Source of the DNA: Hydractinia symbiolongicarpus | Lineage: Eukaryota > Cnidaria > Hydrozoa > Anthoathecata > Hydractiniidae | Assembly: GCF_029227915.1 (NCBI RefSeq) | Contig: NC_079884.1 | Location: 2,296,001-2,360,000 of the forward strand | Direction of reading: 5' to 3' | Length of the DNA: 64,000 bases | Shown here: positions 9,622-20,499 of the stretch, in pieces | Layout of the letters: every line of letters begins with the position of its first letter | Numbering within the stretch: the stretch's first letter is position 1 | Translations under genes and position numbers: made by a program | The notes under the pieces: model-generated | The model's database searches: none | Told to the model about the DNA's origin: nothing | Seen by the model: the letters and a program-made list of their open reading frames with translations, nothing else

Positions 9622-10526
9622 CCGAGAAAGTGTTTCGGCCATACAAGAAGCCCAACGACAAAATCCTTTACGTGCACACGTCGTCGAACCACCCACCCAA
9701 CATCCTAAAGCAACTGCCACAATCGATAGCCGAGCGTCTTGCGCAGAACTCCTCCAACGAAACCGTGTTCAACGAAACCAAACCTGAATACGAAGATGCG
9801 CTAAAGCAAAGCGGGTACACCGACAAACTAGCGTACAAGAAGAACGTGCCAAAAGCTAGCCGAAACCGTTCGAGAAACATCATATGGTTCAACCCACCAT
9901 ATAACAAGAACGTTGAAACGAAAGTCGCCCAAGTGTTCCTGAAGCTCATCGACAAACACTTCGGAAAAAACAGCGCTCTGCACAAGATCCTGAACAGGAA
10001 CAATGTGAAAGTGAGCTATTCCTGCACGCGAAACTTCGAGCGAATCGTCAAAAGCCACAATGCAAACGTCGGCAAAACAAAACCTAAGGAGGCAGGCTGC
10101 AACTGCCAGAGGAGCAACAAACCAAACTGTCCTTTGCCAGGAAACTGCAAAGTCGAAGACGTGGTTTATAATTGCGAAGTAGCGAGCCCAGAAAAACCAA
10201 CCAAACTGTACATTGGCCTAGCCAGTGGAAAGTTTAAGTTGCGTTATGGCGTCCACAAATCATCCTTTCAGCACAGACACCTTGCGAAAACGACACTTGC
10301 CAAGTACATTTGGGAGCTCAAGGACGAAAAAGCACCATACACCCTGAAGTGGTCTGTAAAAAAAAGGGTGGCCCCCTACACCAACATCACAAAGCGGTGC
10401 GCCCTATGCTTGGTCGAAAAGTTTGAAATATTGACGTCAAAGCACCCACACCTTTTAAATAAAAGATCTGAATTGCTGTCTAAGTGTTTGCACGAAAGAA
10501 AGTTTTTATTGAATTACAATGGTTAA
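9622..10526 (+). pseudogene. Penelope-like RT C-terminus plus GIY-YIG endonuclease
   Basis: Open from the junction at 9622 to TAA at 10524-10526, with no true ATG at the front (the first usable codon is GTG 9630). The first 120 or so residues (YVHTSSNHPPNILKQLP, then NETKPEYEDALKQSGY) match what is known as the thumb side of Penelope-like reverse transcriptases. The palm with its YxDD box is missing. Next is a CNCQRSNKPNCPLPGNC cysteine cluster, then VYNCEV and KLYIGLASGKFKLRYGVHKS, the GIY-YIG nuclease with the R..xxH pattern, and LAKYIWELKD. The C-terminus, about residues 250-298, keeps CALCLVEKFEI. GC content is higher than in the surroundings. Type: an endonuclease-bearing Penelope-like element (Neptune/Poseidon-like layout), truncated. 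Confidence 0.88.
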
Positions 10527-10748
10527 GATAATTATCTTGATATGGTATATTTAAAGTGATTACTAGCAGTTTATATAAAACGTTTGTAAAAGTTTTTTAT
10601 ACTTTATATGTATACCTGATGATCGCATGATGCGTGAAACTTTAAGTTGTATACAAGTCGTATTTACTTTTTAACCTTACCAATATTATTAAGGCTCTGT
10701 ATGATTTTACATCGAGCACTCTAATTTGTTATTACAAGTTAAATATAT

Positions 10749-10750
<2 letters not shown>
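10417..10750 (+). repeat. Right arm of 334-bp inverted repeat
   Basis: Covers the last 110 bases of the endonuclease frame, the 3' UTR and the hammerhead, ending ttaaatatatgg just before a (TA)n tail. It pairs with 9097-9430. Transcripts crossing both arms could form a long double strand, which is inference. Confidence 0.9.
10599..10663 (+). ncRNA. Hammerhead ribozyme (type I, minimal) in Penelope-like terminal repeat
   Basis: Core CTGATGA is at 10616-10622 and GAAA at 10636-10639. Stem I pairs GTATAC 10610-10615 with GTATAC 10649-10654, and after an internal loop ATAC 10599-10602 with GTAT 10660-10663. Stem II is CGCA/TGCG (10624-10627 with 10631-10634) with a U-U mismatch at its base. Stem III is only ACT/AGT with a 3-nt loop, the minimal form typical of Penelope-like hammerheads. 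Predicted cleavage follows U10648. The U-U mismatch may reduce activity. Confidence 0.75.

Positions 10751-10828
<78 letters not shown>
10751..10828. repeat. (TA)n tail of the Penelope-like element
   Basis: About 39 TA units directly after the element's 3' end. A shorter run, about 11 units, is at 9074-9096 after the inverted copy. Confidence 0.95.
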
Positions 10829-10834
<6 letters not shown>

Positions 10835-10888
10835 GTATTTATAGCATTGCTCTAATAATGGATAAAAAATAAATAAATTTGTTCTTAC

Positions 10889-11661
10889 CAATCATTCTTT
10901 CAACTGCTTTTTCTTTATTCTCAAGATGCTGCATGGATCTTGATTTTTTGTAGGTAGATTTGGACTGTCTGATTACCAAAATCGTATCCCTGACTTTGCC
11001 TTGACCAAAACATTTTTTTTCCAGGCATTTTTTAGTTTTTGTATTTTTTTGCCTTAACTCTCTTTTCTTTTCGCAATTTGTTCTTACTTCCGCAACGTTA
11101 GCTGATTTCACTTTCTTCAAAATTTTAGTAAACGGTGTATCAAATATTTTATCCCATTTGTCATTGACACTGTTAAGAAAAAACTCGGCTGCTCCTTTCA
11201 TACATGAAATGTCATTTTTTGTGTGCGGAATTTCGAGAGTAATATTTATTGGTGTATCTGGTGTATTTATGATATCAGCTAAGGGTGTTTTCAACCGATT
11301 AGGTTTTTTGCGTCTGTGTGTTGTTGAAATTGGAAATGTATTTATATCGGCTTTAAGTGAACTGCATCCTACACATTCGTGCGTTGTATGATATTTTTGC
11401 ATGTCACTGTCCAGCTTTAACCACTTTTCTCTTGAAAACTCCTCCAGGTACTTACACCTTTTTTCGCCCATTCATTTAAATTTTCTGATAAATGCATTAA
11501 GCTCGCCGGCCTTTCTGTTAAAGTATTCTTTAGTTATTGATTGATGCGGAAACATAGCCAAAAAATTATTAAAACGTACATCTTTGTTGCGATAACTAAT
11601 ACTTTGAGTACTGCGTATTACTTCAGCTCTCATAACCGCACAATGAAAAAAAGTTCCCATA
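10889..11661 (-). pseudogene. Transposase-like exon 2 with in-frame TGA and probable +1 frameshift
   Basis: Starts after the acceptor ttactgcag (AG at 11663-11662) and ends ATGATTG before a GTAAGA donor. The frame reads through HCAVMRAEVIRS, FLAMFPHQSITKEYF and ELNAFIRKFK, then TGA (11474-11472), and at once continues MGEKRCKYLEEFSREKWLKL. There follows a HTTHECVGC cysteine pair, a proline- and threonine-rich linker and very basic lysine-rich segments. The uninterrupted frame on both sides marks the TGA as a mutation, though an ATG follows it immediately and re-initiation is conceivable. A run of seven T (11646-11652) lies where the frame from exon 1 is lost; six would keep it. No known domain was recognised. 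Confidence 0.65.
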
Positions 11662-11716
11662 CTGCAGTAATTGTTCGGCAAAAATAATGTTTATATATTT
11701 TACCGCCTTAAGCTAC
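11662..11716 (-). other. Proposed 55-nt intron 1
   Basis: GTAGCT donor at 11716 and TTACTGCAG acceptor at 11662. The length is like that of the 54-nt intron at 2253-2306. Support is the splice sites only. Confidence 0.45.
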
Positions 11717-11803
11717 CATTTTTAATTTTCGCGCTTCTGCTAACGTTACGGAAAAACTCGACGTATTCCCGACACTGTCGTCAAATGTTGACGAAAATGC
11801 CAT
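11717..11803 (-). CDS. Transposase-like exon 1 with start codon (proposed)
   Basis: ATG at 11803-11801 opens 29 codons, MAFSSTFDDSVGNTSSFSVT then LAEARKLKM, ending at the GTAGCT donor in phase 0. Placing the start here is supported by the serine/threonine-rich disordered start, the good downstream acceptor and the absence of a further upstream open frame before the element end. The frame into exon 2 needs one fewer T in the T7 run, so the copy appears frame-shifted. Confidence 0.5.
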
Positions 11804-12134
11804 ATTTTGACGAAATATTTGAAAAACTGTCGAACAACAGTGTTCTCACTATGCGCGGGCAACCTGTAAATAATTTGTCTCTCACAATTCGTGCCTGATA
11901 TGTCAGTGACTAACAAAATAGCTGTTAAAAGTTTCCGGGAGCCGTATTTTTGAATAAATTCAATTAAAACGAACCGACAAGGAAACTTGAAATCGACGTT
12001 GTGACGTCATTTTTTAGTTTATAATATTTTAACAGCTTTTTTAAAGAACAGTCCATCAAAAGCTACGTTTTAGCCTAAAAACCGACATGAAAAGTTCTTT
12101 CCCCATAGTGAGATCACTACATTGGCCTGTTAGG
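11804..12134 (-). promoter_or_regulatory. 5' non-coding region of the transposon
   Basis: Lies between the start codon and the terminal repeat. It contains a perfect TGACGTCA (12002-12009), an interrupted palindrome TAGTGAGATCACTA (12106-12119) close to the terminus, and TCTCACTATG (11844-11853), whose reverse complement is at 12104-12113. The shared TCACTA units could be transposase-binding sites. No TATA box or transcription start was identified. Confidence 0.35.
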
Positions 12135-12156
12135 GACTGTCCGTAACTTGCCCGAG
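12135..12156 (-). repeat. Transposon terminal inverted repeat, 5' end
   Basis: Read inward on the minus strand it starts CTCGGGCAAGTTACGGACAG and pairs with 7767-7788. The next base outward (12157) is satellite, beginning AAGAAATAAC. The last flanking satellite bases on the minus strand are TT, matching the TT at 7789-7790, so a 2-bp target duplication is inferred. Confidence 0.75.
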
Positions 12157-12524
12157 AAGAAATAACATTCTTCTTAACTTAAAATGATTGCTTGAACTCA
12201 GCAGTTACACTGGGCGCTATGGCAGCGCTTTATTTAAAAATGTAGATAAAAAAGTCATTTTTGTACTGTGGCACCAATCCTAGCCGTTATCGTGCCCTGA
12301 AGAAATAGAGACAGTTTCAAAAACTCCATTAAATTGACTTTCTAACGGTATCAGTCCGTTTCAATTACAACGGCTCCGTCACATACTCGTACCATCATGT
12401 ACTTAACGATATTTTTCCGAAATTATCAGGTTGCATCGCTTTTAACAGCAAAACGATTGACTGTGGGACTTAATTGAACTGATTTTTGACTTTGATCTGA
12501 TAAATGGGATAAATGAGACAATTG

Positions 12525-15500
12525 GACTCTAAGAAATAACATTCTTCTTAACTCGACATGATTGTCGGAACTCAGCGATTACACTGGACCCCGTGGTAGC
12601 GCTTGATTTGAAAGGTTAGATAAATAAGTCATTTTTACTGTGTGACAAATCCTAGCCGTAAGCGCGCGGTGAAGATTTAAAGACGGTTTCAGAAACTCCA
12701 TTTCATTGATTTTCTAACAGTATCAGTCTGTTTGAGTGACAACGGTTCCGTCAGACACTCGTACCAACATTTACTTAGCGATATGTTTCTGATATTACTA
12801 GGTTGCATTGCGTTTAACAGTGAAACGATTGACTGTGGGACTTAATATAACTGATCTTGGACTTTGACTTTATGAATGTGATAAATGAGACAATTGAACT
12901 CCAAGAAATAACATTCTTCTTAGTTTGACATGAATGCTTGAACTCAGCAGTTACACTGGGCGCTGTGGAAGCGCTTTATTTAAACATTTAGATAAAAAAG
13001 TCATTTTTGTACTGTGGCGCCAATCCTAGCCGTTATCGCGCACTGAAGAAATAGAGACAGTTTCAAAAACTCCCTTTAATTGACTTTCTAACGGTGTCGG
13101 TCCGTTTGAGTTACAACGGTTGGGTCAAATATTCGTAGCAACATGTATTTAACGATATTTTTCTGATATTACCAGGTTGCGTCGATTTTAACAGTGAAAC
13201 GATTGGCTGTGGGACTTCATTGAACTGATTTTTGACTTTGATCTGATAAATGTGATAAATGAGACAATTGGACTCCAAGAAATAACATTCTTCTTAAGTC
13301 GACATGATTGTCGGAACTCAGCCATTACACTGGACCCTGTGGTAGCGCTTCATTTAAAAATTTAGATAAATAAGTCTTTCCTTAGTGTGGGACCAATCCT
13401 GGCCGTTACTGCGCGCTGCGGAAATAGCGAGAGTTTCAAAAACCACATTTCCTTGTGGGATTTAGATGTTTGTACTGTGGCACCAATCCTAGCCGTTATC
13501 CCGCGCTGAAGAAATAGAGACAGTTTCAAACACTCCATTAAATTGACTTTCTAACGGTATCAGTCCGTTTCAATTACAACGGTTCCGTCACATATTCGTA
13601 CCAACATGTATTTAGCGATATTTTTCTCACATTACTAGGTTGCATCTCTTTTAACAGTGAAACGATTGACTGTGGGACTTAATTTAACTGATTTCGGACT
13701 GTGACCTTATAAATGTTAAAAGTGAGATAATTGGACTCTAAGAAATAACATTCTTCTTAACTCGACATGATTGTCGGAACTCAGCGATTACACTGGACCC
13801 CGTGGTAGCGCTTCATTTGAAAGGTTAGATAAATAAGTCATTTTTACTGTGTGACAAATCCTAGCCGTTAGCGCGCGGTGAAGATTTAAAGACGGTTTCA
13901 GAAACTCCATTTCATTGATTTTCTAACAGTATCAGTCTGTTTGAGTGACAACGGTTCCGTCAGACACTCGTACCAACATTTACTTAGCGATATGTTTCTG
14001 ATATTACTAGGTTGCATTGCTTTTAACAGTGAAACGATTGACTGTGGGACTTAATATAACTGATCTTGGACTTTGACTTTATGAATGTGTTAAATGAGAA
14101 AATTGAACTCCAAGAAATAACATTCTTCTTAATTTGACATGAATGCTTGAACTCAGCAGTTACACTGGGCGCTGTGGAAGCGCTTTATTTAAACATTTAG
14201 ATAAAAAAGTCATTTTTGTACTGTGGCGCCAATCCTAGCCGTTATCGCGCACTGAAGAAATAGAGACAGTTTCAAAAACTCCCTTTAATTGACTTTCTAA
14301 CGGTGTCGGTCCGTTTGAGTTACAACGGTTGGGTCAAATATTCGTAGCAACATGTATTTAACGATATTTTTCTGATATTACCAGGTTGCGTCGATTTTAA
14401 CAGTGAAACGATTGGCTGTGGGACTTAATTGAACTGATTTTTGACTTTGATCTGATAAATGTGATAAATGAGACAATTGGACTCCAAGAAATAACATTCT
14501 TCTTAAGTTGACATGATTGTCGGAACTCAGCCATTACACTGGACCCTGTGGTAGCGCTTCATTTAAAAATTTAGATAAATAAGTCTTTCCTTAGTGTGGG
14601 ACCAATCCTGGCCGTTACTGCGCGCTGCGGAAATAGCGAGAGTTTCAAAAACCACATTTCCTTGTGGGATTTAGATGTTTGTACTGTGGCACCAATCCTA
14701 GCCGTTATCCCGCGCTGAAGAAATAGAGACAGTTTCAAACACTCCATTAAATTGACTTTCTAACGGTATCAGTCCGTTTCAATTACAACGGTTCCGTCAC
14801 ATATTCGTACCAACATGTATTTAGCGATATTTTTCTCACATTACTAGGTTGCATCTCTTTTAACAGTGAAACGATTGACTGTGGGACTTAATTGAACTGA
14901 TTTCGGACTGTGACCTTATAAATGTTATAAGTGAGATAATTGGACTCTAAGAAATAACATTCTTCTTAACTCGACATGATTGTCGGAACTCAGCGATTAC
15001 ACTGGACCCCGTGGTAGCGCTTCATTTGAAAGGTTAGATAAATAAGTCATTTTTACTGTGTGACAAATCCTAGCCGTTAGCGCGCGGTGAAGATTTAAAG
15101 ACGGTTTCAGAAACTCCATTTCATTGATTTTCTAACAGTATCAGTCTGTTTGAGTGACAACGGTTCCGTCAGACACTCGTACCAACATTTACTTAGCGTT
15201 ATGTTTCTGATATTACTAGGTTGCATTGCTTTTAACAGTGAAACGATTGACTGTGGGACTTAATATAACTGATCTTGGACTTTGACTTTATGAATGTGTT
15301 AAATGAGACAATTGACTCCAAGAAATAACATTCTTCTTAATTTGACATGAATGCTTGAACTCAGCAGTAACACTGGGCGCTGTGGAAGCGCTTTATTTAA
15401 ACATTTAGATAAAAAAAGTCATTTTTGTTCTGTGGCGCCAATCCTAGCTGTTATCGCGCACTGAAGAAATAGAGACAGTTTCAAAAACTCCCTTTAATTG

Positions 15501-15640
15501 ACTTTCTAACGGTGTCGGTCCGTTTGAGTTACAACGGTTGGGTCACATATTCGTACCAACATGTATTTAGCGATATTTTTCTGATATTACCAGGTTGCGT
15601 CGATTTTAACAGTGAAACGATTGGCTGTGGGACTTAATTG
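12525..15640 (+). repeat. 1209-bp higher-order repeat, about 2.6 copies
   Basis: The marker gactctaagaaataacattc recurs at 12525, 13734 and 14943, exactly 1209 apart. The unit is three monomers plus about 91 bases of a fourth, seen as the fused junction accacatttccttgtgggat near 13441 and 14651. The third copy merges into class a monomers near 15640; that end is approximate. Confidence 0.85.
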
Positions 15641-18600
15641 AACTGATTTTGGACTTTGACCTTATAAATGTGATAAATGAGCCAGTTTGAATACAAGAAT
15701 TAACATTCTTCTTAATTTGACATGATTGTGGGAACTCAACGGTTGGACAGGACCCTGTGGTAGCGATTCATTTAAAAATTTAGATAAATAAGTCATTTCA
15801 ACTGTGGGACCAATCCTAGCCGTTAGCGCGCGCTGAAGATATAGAGACAGTTTCAAAATCTCCATTTCATTGACTTTCTAACGGTCTAAATTCGTTTGAG
15901 TTACAACGGTTGCGTCACACATTCGTACCAACATGTATTTAGTGATTTTTTTCGGATATTCCTAAGTTGTACCGCTTTCAACAGTCAAACGATTGACTGT
16001 GGGACTTAATTGAACTGATTTTCGACTTTGACCTTATAAATGTTATAAATGAGTCATTTTGACTACAAGAAATAACATTCTTCTTAATTTGACATGATTG
16101 CTGGAACTCAGCGATTACACTGGGCGCTGTGGTAACGCTTTATTTAAAAACTTAGATAAATAAATCATTTTTTACTGTGGGACCAATCCTAGTCGTTATC
16201 GCGCGCTGAATAAATAGGAACAGTTTCAAAGACTACATTTCGATGAACTTTCTAGCGGTATAAATCCGTTTGAGTTGCAACGGCTGCGTCACATATTCGT
16301 ACCAACATGTATTTAGCGATAGTATTCGGATATTACTAGGTTGCATCGCTTTTAACAGTGAAACGTTTGACTGTGGGACATAATTGAACTGATTTTGGAC
16401 TTTGACCTTATAAATGTGATAAATGAGCCAGTTTGAATACAAGAAAAAACATTCTTCCAAATTTGACATGATTGTGGGAACTCAACGGTTGCACAGGACC
16501 CCGTGGTAGCGATTCATTTAAAAATTTAGATAAATAAGTCATTTTTACTGTGGGACCAATCCTAGTCGTTATCGCGCGCTGAATAAATAGGAACAGTTTC
16601 AAAGACTACATTTCATTGACTTTCTAGCGGTATAAATCCGTTTGAGTTACAACGGTTGCGTCACACATTCGTACCAACATGTATTTAGCGATAGTGTTCG
16701 GATATTACTAGTTTGCATCGATTTTAACAGTGAAACGTTTGACTGTGGGAGATAATTGAACTGATTTTGGACTTTGACCTTATAAATGTGATAAATGAGC
16801 CAGTTTGAATACAAGAAATAACATTCTTCTTAATTTGACATGATTGTGGGAACTCAACGGTTGCACAGGACCCCGTGGTAGCGATTCATTTAAAAATTTA
16901 GATAAATAAGTCATTTTTACTGTGGGACCAATCCTAGCCGTTAGCGCGCGCTGAAGAAATAGCGACAGTTTCGAAAACTACATCTCACTGACTGTGTAAC
17001 GATGTCAGTCCGTTTGAGTTACAACGGTTGGGTGACATATTCGTACCAACATGTATGTAGCGATATTTTTTCTGATGTTACTAGGTTGCATCGCTCTTAA
17101 CAGTGAAACGATTGACTGTGGGACTTAATTGAACTGATTTTAGACTTTGACCTTATAAATGTTATAAATGAGTCATTTTGACTACAAGAAATAACATTCT
17201 TCTTAATTTGACGTGATTGCCTGAACTTAGCGATTACATTGGGTGCTGTGGCAGCGCTTCATTAAAAAATTTAGATAAATAAGTCATTCTTTACTGTGGG
17301 ACCAATCCTAGCCGTTATCGCCCGCTGACGAAATAGCGAAAGTTTCAAAAACTGCATCTCACTGACTTTCTAACGGTGTCAGTCCGTTTGAGCTACAACG
17401 GTTGCGTCACACATTCGTACCAACACGTATTTAGTGATTTTCTTCCGATATTACTAAGTTGTATCGCTTTCAACAGTGAAACAATTGACTGTGGGAATTA
17501 ATTGAACTGATTTTGATCTGTGACCTTATAAATGTTATAAGTGAGATAATTGGACTCCAAGAAATAACAATCTTTTTAATTTGACATGATTGTGGGAAAT
17601 CAGTGATTACATCAGGCTCTGTGGTAGCGCTTTATTTAAAAATTTAGATAAATAAGTCATTTTTACTGTGGGACCAATCCTAGCTGTTAGCGCGCGCTGA
17701 AGATATAGAGACAGTTTCAAAAACTCCATTTCATTGACTTTCTAACGGTGTCAATCCGTTTGAGTTACAACGGTTGTGTCACACATTCGTACCAACATGT
17801 ATTTAGTGATTTTTTTTGGATATTCCTAAGTTGTGTCGCTTTCAACAGTCAAACGATTGACGGTGGGACTTAATTGAACTGATTTTGGACTTTGACCTTA
17901 TAAATGTGATAAATGAGCCAGTTTGAATACAAGAAATAACATTCTTCTTAATTTGACATGATTGTGGGAACTCAACGGTTGCACAGGACCCTGTGGTAGC
18001 GATTCATTTAAAAATTTAGATAAATAAGTCATTTCTACTGTGGGACCAATCCTAGCCGTTAGCGCGCGCTGAAGATATAGAGACAGTTTCAAAATCTCCA
18101 TTTCATTGACTTTCTAACGGTCTAAATTCGTTTGAGTTACAACGGTTGCGTCACACATTCGTACCAACATGTATTTAATGATTTTTTTCGGATATTCCTA
18201 AGTTGTACCGCTTTCAACAGTCAAACGATTGACTGTGGGACTTAATTGAACTGATTTTGGACTTTGACCTTATAAATGTTATAAATGAGTCATTTTGACT
18301 ACAAGAAATAACATTCTTCTTAATTTGACATGATTGCTGGAACTCAGCGATTACACTGGGCGCTGTGGTAACGCTTTATTTAAAAACTTAGATAAATAAA
18401 TCATTTTTTACTGTGGGACCAATCCTAGCCGTTATCGCGCGGTGAATAAATAGGAACAGTTTCAAAGACTACATTTCATTGACTTTCTAGTGGTATAAAT
18501 CCGTTTGAGTTACAACGGTTGCGTCACACATTCGTACCAACATGTATTTAGCGATAGTGTTTGGATATTACTAGTTTGCATCAATTTTAACAGTGAAACG

Positions 18601-20499
18601 TTTGACTGTGGGACATAATTGAACTGATTTTGGACTTTGAGCTTATAAATGTGATAAATGAGCCAGTTTGAATACAAGAAATAACATTCTTCTTAATTTG
18701 ACATGATTGTGGGAACTCAACGGTTGCACAGGACCCCGTGGTAGCGATTCATTTAAAAATTTAGATAAATAAGTCATTTTTACTGTGGGACCAATCCTAG
18801 CCGTTAGCGCGCGCTGAAGATATAGAGACAGTTTCAAAAACTCCATTTCATTGACTTTCTAACGGCGTTAATCCGTTTGAGTTACAACGGTTGCGTCACA
18901 TATTCGTACCAACATGTATTTAGTGATATTTTTCCGATATTTCTAAGTTGCATCACTTCTAACAGTGAAACGATTGACTGTGGGACTTAATTGAACTTGC
19001 ATTGGACTTTGACCTCCTAAATTGGATAAATGAGACAATTGGACTCCAAGAAGTAACATTCTTTTTAATTTGACATGATTGCTGGAACTCAGCGATTATA
19101 CTGGGAGCTGTGCTAGCGCTTTATTTGAAAGTGTAAATAAGTAAGTCATTTTTTACTGTGGTACCAATCCTAGCCGTTAGCGCGCGTTGAAAATATAGAG
19201 ACAGTTTCAAAAATCCATTTCATTGACTTTCTAACGGTGTCAATCCGTTTGCGTTACAACGGTTGCGTCCCACATTCGTACCAACATGTATTTAGTGATT
19301 TTCTTCCAATATTACTAAGTTCTATCGCTTTCAAGAGTGAAACGATTGACTGTGGGACTTAATTGAACTGATTTTGGACTTTGACCTTATAAATGTGATA
19401 AATGAGCCAGTTTGAATACAATAAATAACATTCTTCTTAATTTGACATGATTGTGGGAACTCAACGGTTGCACAGGACCCTGTGGTAGCGATTCATTTAA
19501 AAATTTAGATAAATAAGTCATTTTTACTGTGGGACCAATCCTAGCCGTTAGCGCGCGTTGAAAATATAGAGACAGTTTCAAAAATCCATTTCATTGACTT
19601 TCTAACGGTGTCAATCCGTTTGAGTTACAACGGTTGCGTCCCACATTCGTACCAACATGTATTTAGTGATTTTCTTCCGATATTACTAAGTTCTATCGCT
19701 TTCAACAGTGAAACGATTGACGGTGGGAATAGATTGAACTGATTCTGGACTGTGACCTTATAATATGATAAATGAGCCATGTCTCCAACGAATAACATTC
19801 TTCTTAATTTGACATGATTGCTGGAATTCAGTGATTACATTAGACTCTGTGGTAGCGCTTTAATAAAAAATTTAGATATATAGGTCTTTTCTTACTGTGG
19901 GACCAATGCTAGCCGTTAGCGCGCGCTGAAAATATATAGACAGTTTCAAAAACTCCATTTCATTAAATTTCTAACGGTGTCAATCCGTTTGAGTTACAAC
20001 GGTTGGGTCACATATTTGTACCAACATGTATTTAGCGATGTTTTTCAGATATTACTAGGTTGCATCGCTTTCAACAGTGAAGCGTTTGACTGTGGGACTT
20101 AATTGAACTGATTTTAGACTTTGACCTCATAAATGTGATAAATGAGCAAGTTTGACTACAAGAAATAACATTTTTCTTAATTTGACATGATTGCTGGAAC
20201 TCAGCGGTTACACTGGACCCTATGGTAGCGCTTCATTTAAAAATTTAGATGAATAAGTCATTTCTACTGTAGGACAAATCCTAGCCGTTAGCGCGTGCTG
20301 ATGATATAGAGACAGTTTCAAAAACTCCATTTAATGACTTTGTAACGGTGTCAATCCGTTTGAGTTACAACGGTTGCGTCACACATTCGTACCAACATGT
20401 TTTTAGTGATTTTTTTCCGATATTCCAAAGTTGTATCGGTTTCAACAGTGAAACGATTGACTGTGAGACTTAATTGAACTGATTTTAGACTTTGAACTT

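Noticed and set aside
9668-10058. Minus-strand frames of 111 and 76 codons
   Set aside because: They are antisense shadows of the Penelope-like coding fragment.
11158-11898. Plus-strand frames of 77 and 75 codons
   Set aside because: They are shadows of the minus-strand transposase-like exons and the 5' region.
15900-15945. CENP-B box-like motif around cattcgtaccaacatg
   Set aside because: Only the first half (TTCG....A) fits; the required CGGG part is absent.
20290-20330. Possible hammerhead in the satellite (ctgatga or ctgaNga near the GC core)
   Set aside because: CTGANGA is met by chance in the gctgaaga core, but no stem II/GAAA/stem III arrangement follows. Where GAAA is near (ctgacgaaatagcgaaa) the intervening bases cannot pair.
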